Source: Promethearchaeota archaeon (GTDB taxonomy: Archaea > Asgardarchaeota > Lokiarchaeia > Sigyniarchaeales > SOKP01). From it: 5,279 bases of DNA. The notes under the pieces were generated by a model. The model was given only the letters and a program-made list of their open reading frames with translations. It did not search any database and was not told the origin of the DNA. Of the stretch, positions 4,483 through 5,279 are shown in pieces (the stretch's first letter is position 1; each line of letters starts with the position of its first letter). The stretch covers positions 1 through 5,279 of the forward strand of contig JAUWHL010000240.1 in NCBI GenBank assembly GCA_030605895.1, given 5' to 3'. A program made the position numbers and the translations under genes.

Positions 4483-4497
4483 GAGATATATATTTTA
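4483..4497 (-). promoter_or_regulatory. Possible TATA box of the zinc-ribbon gene
   Basis: The minus strand reads TTAAAATATATATCT, which would start transcription near 4464 and leave a leader of about 55 bases containing the SD. A second box, AATATATAG (about 4441-4433), would start transcription too close to the SD to be useful. Either is a call by eye in AT-rich sequence. Confidence 0.35.
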
Positions 4498-4505
4498 ACC
4501 CCATG

Positions 4506-4522
4506 AAAAAAAAAAAAAAAAA
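4506..4522 (-). terminator. 17-T terminator after the SPFH gene
   Basis: An uninterrupted run of 17 A on the plus strand is 17 T on the transcript strand, beginning five bases past the TAG stop of the SPFH gene. This is a strong archaeal intrinsic terminator; no stem is needed or seen. Confidence 0.6.
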
Positions 4523-4527
4523 TAAAA

Positions 4528-5279
4528 CTACTTTTTAACTAATATTTCCTCAATCTTTTTAGCTCCTCCATTGTTAAAAAAATCCTTGATCTTATCTGAA
4601 TATTCTGGTAAAAGCTGTAAGAATGGTAATATTGCTTTTGAAAGCGAACTGAATGACTCGTTTCCATCGCCCATTATAAACATCTTGTCTGGTTTAATAT
4701 TCTTAAATATCTCTGGCAATATGTTTGTTAATTGAACTGCCAAGAACCTTTCATCCGCAGTACTCATTGCTTCAACTTGTTCCTTAAAACCTTCCGCCTG
4801 AGCGAGCATTTGTTGTTTAATAACCTCAGCTTCACCTTCTGCTTGAGCAATTAGTTTCCGTTTTATTTGTTGCGCCTCAGCATCAACCTCGATAATTTTT
4901 TTCTGTCTATCACCATCGGCTTCAATCTTCTTACGTTCTCTTTCTTGCTCTGCGATAGCAATTTCTTTATCTTTCCGTCGTAATTCAATTTCCCTTTCTA
5001 CTAATTGTTCTTGTATACCTATCTCATTTTTTACTTCTAATTCTCTCATTTTTGACTCTCTTTCAGCTTCAGCTTTAGCAATTCTCGCTTTTCGAAATTC
5101 TTCTGCTTGTTTAGTTGCTTCCATGTTTTTTTTTAGTTCCTGTTCTACAATAATGACTTCTAAAATTTCTAAAGATTCAACAACTATACCCCAATCAGCT
5201 GTTAATTCATGTAGATCCTTTTCAATAGGATCAATAATCTCTCTTCTTTCCCTTATGATCTTTTCCAATGGCATATTGG
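4528..5279 (-). CDS. SPFH/band 7 (flotillin-like) protein, C-terminal part (5' end outside window)
   Basis: The frame continues to the window edge (an Asn codon precedes the ATG at 5274), and the visible part begins inside the SPFH domain, so that ATG is internal and the gene is cut. Counting from that Met, the end of the SPFH domain is seen as RERREIIDPIEKDL (8-21) and DWGIVVESLEILEV (27-40), the WGI motif typical of the family. A long, highly charged coiled coil with Ala/Glu-rich repeats follows (about 46-170), including AQAEGEAEVIKQQMLAQAEG. A C-terminal region (about 171-248), AVQLTNILPEIFKN to KKIEEILVKK, has no further membrane segment. Such proteins oligomerise on membranes and organise microdomains or regulate membrane proteases. 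A partner such as an NfeD-like gene is not visible. The 17-T tract follows its TAG. Confidence 0.85.
   Translation of the reverse strand, partial: NMPLEKIIRERREIIDPIEKDLHELTADWGIVVESLEILEVIIVEQELKKNMEATKQAEEFRKARIAKAEAERESKMRELEVKNEIGIQEQLVEREIELRRKDKEIAIAEQERERKKIEADGDRQKKIIEVDAEAQQIKRKLIAQAEGEAEVIKQQMLAQAEGFKEQVEAMSTADERFLAVQLTNILPEIFKNIKPDKMFIMGDGNESFSSLSKAILPFLQLLPEYSDKIKDFFNNGGAKKIEEILVKK

Overview
The window reads as archaeal DNA. It is AT-rich: five 60-base lines I counted in genes outside the 2933-3955 gene average about 30% G+C. It has TATA-like boxes placed for TBP/TFB promoters, oligo-T terminators, purine-rich Shine-Dalgarno (SD) sites and small tightly packed genes. The gene families (LVIVD beta-propeller, DUF3795, archaeal-style MarR, flavin reductase, SPFH) fit methanogens or Asgard archaea. 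A Lokiarchaeia-like Asgard is my best guess, but this is inference and no rRNA or marker gene is present.

Layout. 1-517 (+): C-terminal part of an ATP-grasp (D-Ala-D-Ala-ligase-like) protein, cut by the left edge. 518-830: intergenic, with a T-rich terminator, a strong TATA box, a double palindromic operator and a long leader that may encode a small protein. 831-2728 (+): a compact four-gene operon of flavin reductase, 12-cysteine DUF3795 protein, PNPOx-like FMN-binding protein and MarR regulator. 2933-3955 (-): membrane-anchored, probably seven-bladed LVIVD propeller. 4158-4406 (-): small four-cysteine zinc-ribbon-like protein of unknown function. 4528-5279 (-): C-terminal part of an SPFH/flotillin-like protein, cut by the right edge.

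Two things stand out. First, the operon promoter carries two tandem TTGTTC-N6-GAACAA palindromes centred 20 bp apart, starting directly after the TATA box and overlapping the expected transcription start. The last gene of the operon is a MarR repressor, so an autoregulated redox or stress operon is the natural reading: two predicted FMN split-barrel proteins and a cysteine-rich protein under a ligand- or stress-responsive repressor.

Second, the LVIVD gene lies between two copies of one short segment. Each copy has the 3' end of a marR gene facing the 3' end of the zinc-ribbon gene. On the left the marR is intact and the zinc-ribbon gene is a 38-codon remnant; on the right the marR is a short remnant and the zinc-ribbon gene is intact. 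One 75-base block is identical at 74 positions. The LVIVD gene is also richer in G+C (about 38% in five sampled lines). Together this suggests that a duplication and insertion, or recombination between paralogous marR/zinc-ribbon cassettes, brought in the LVIVD gene.
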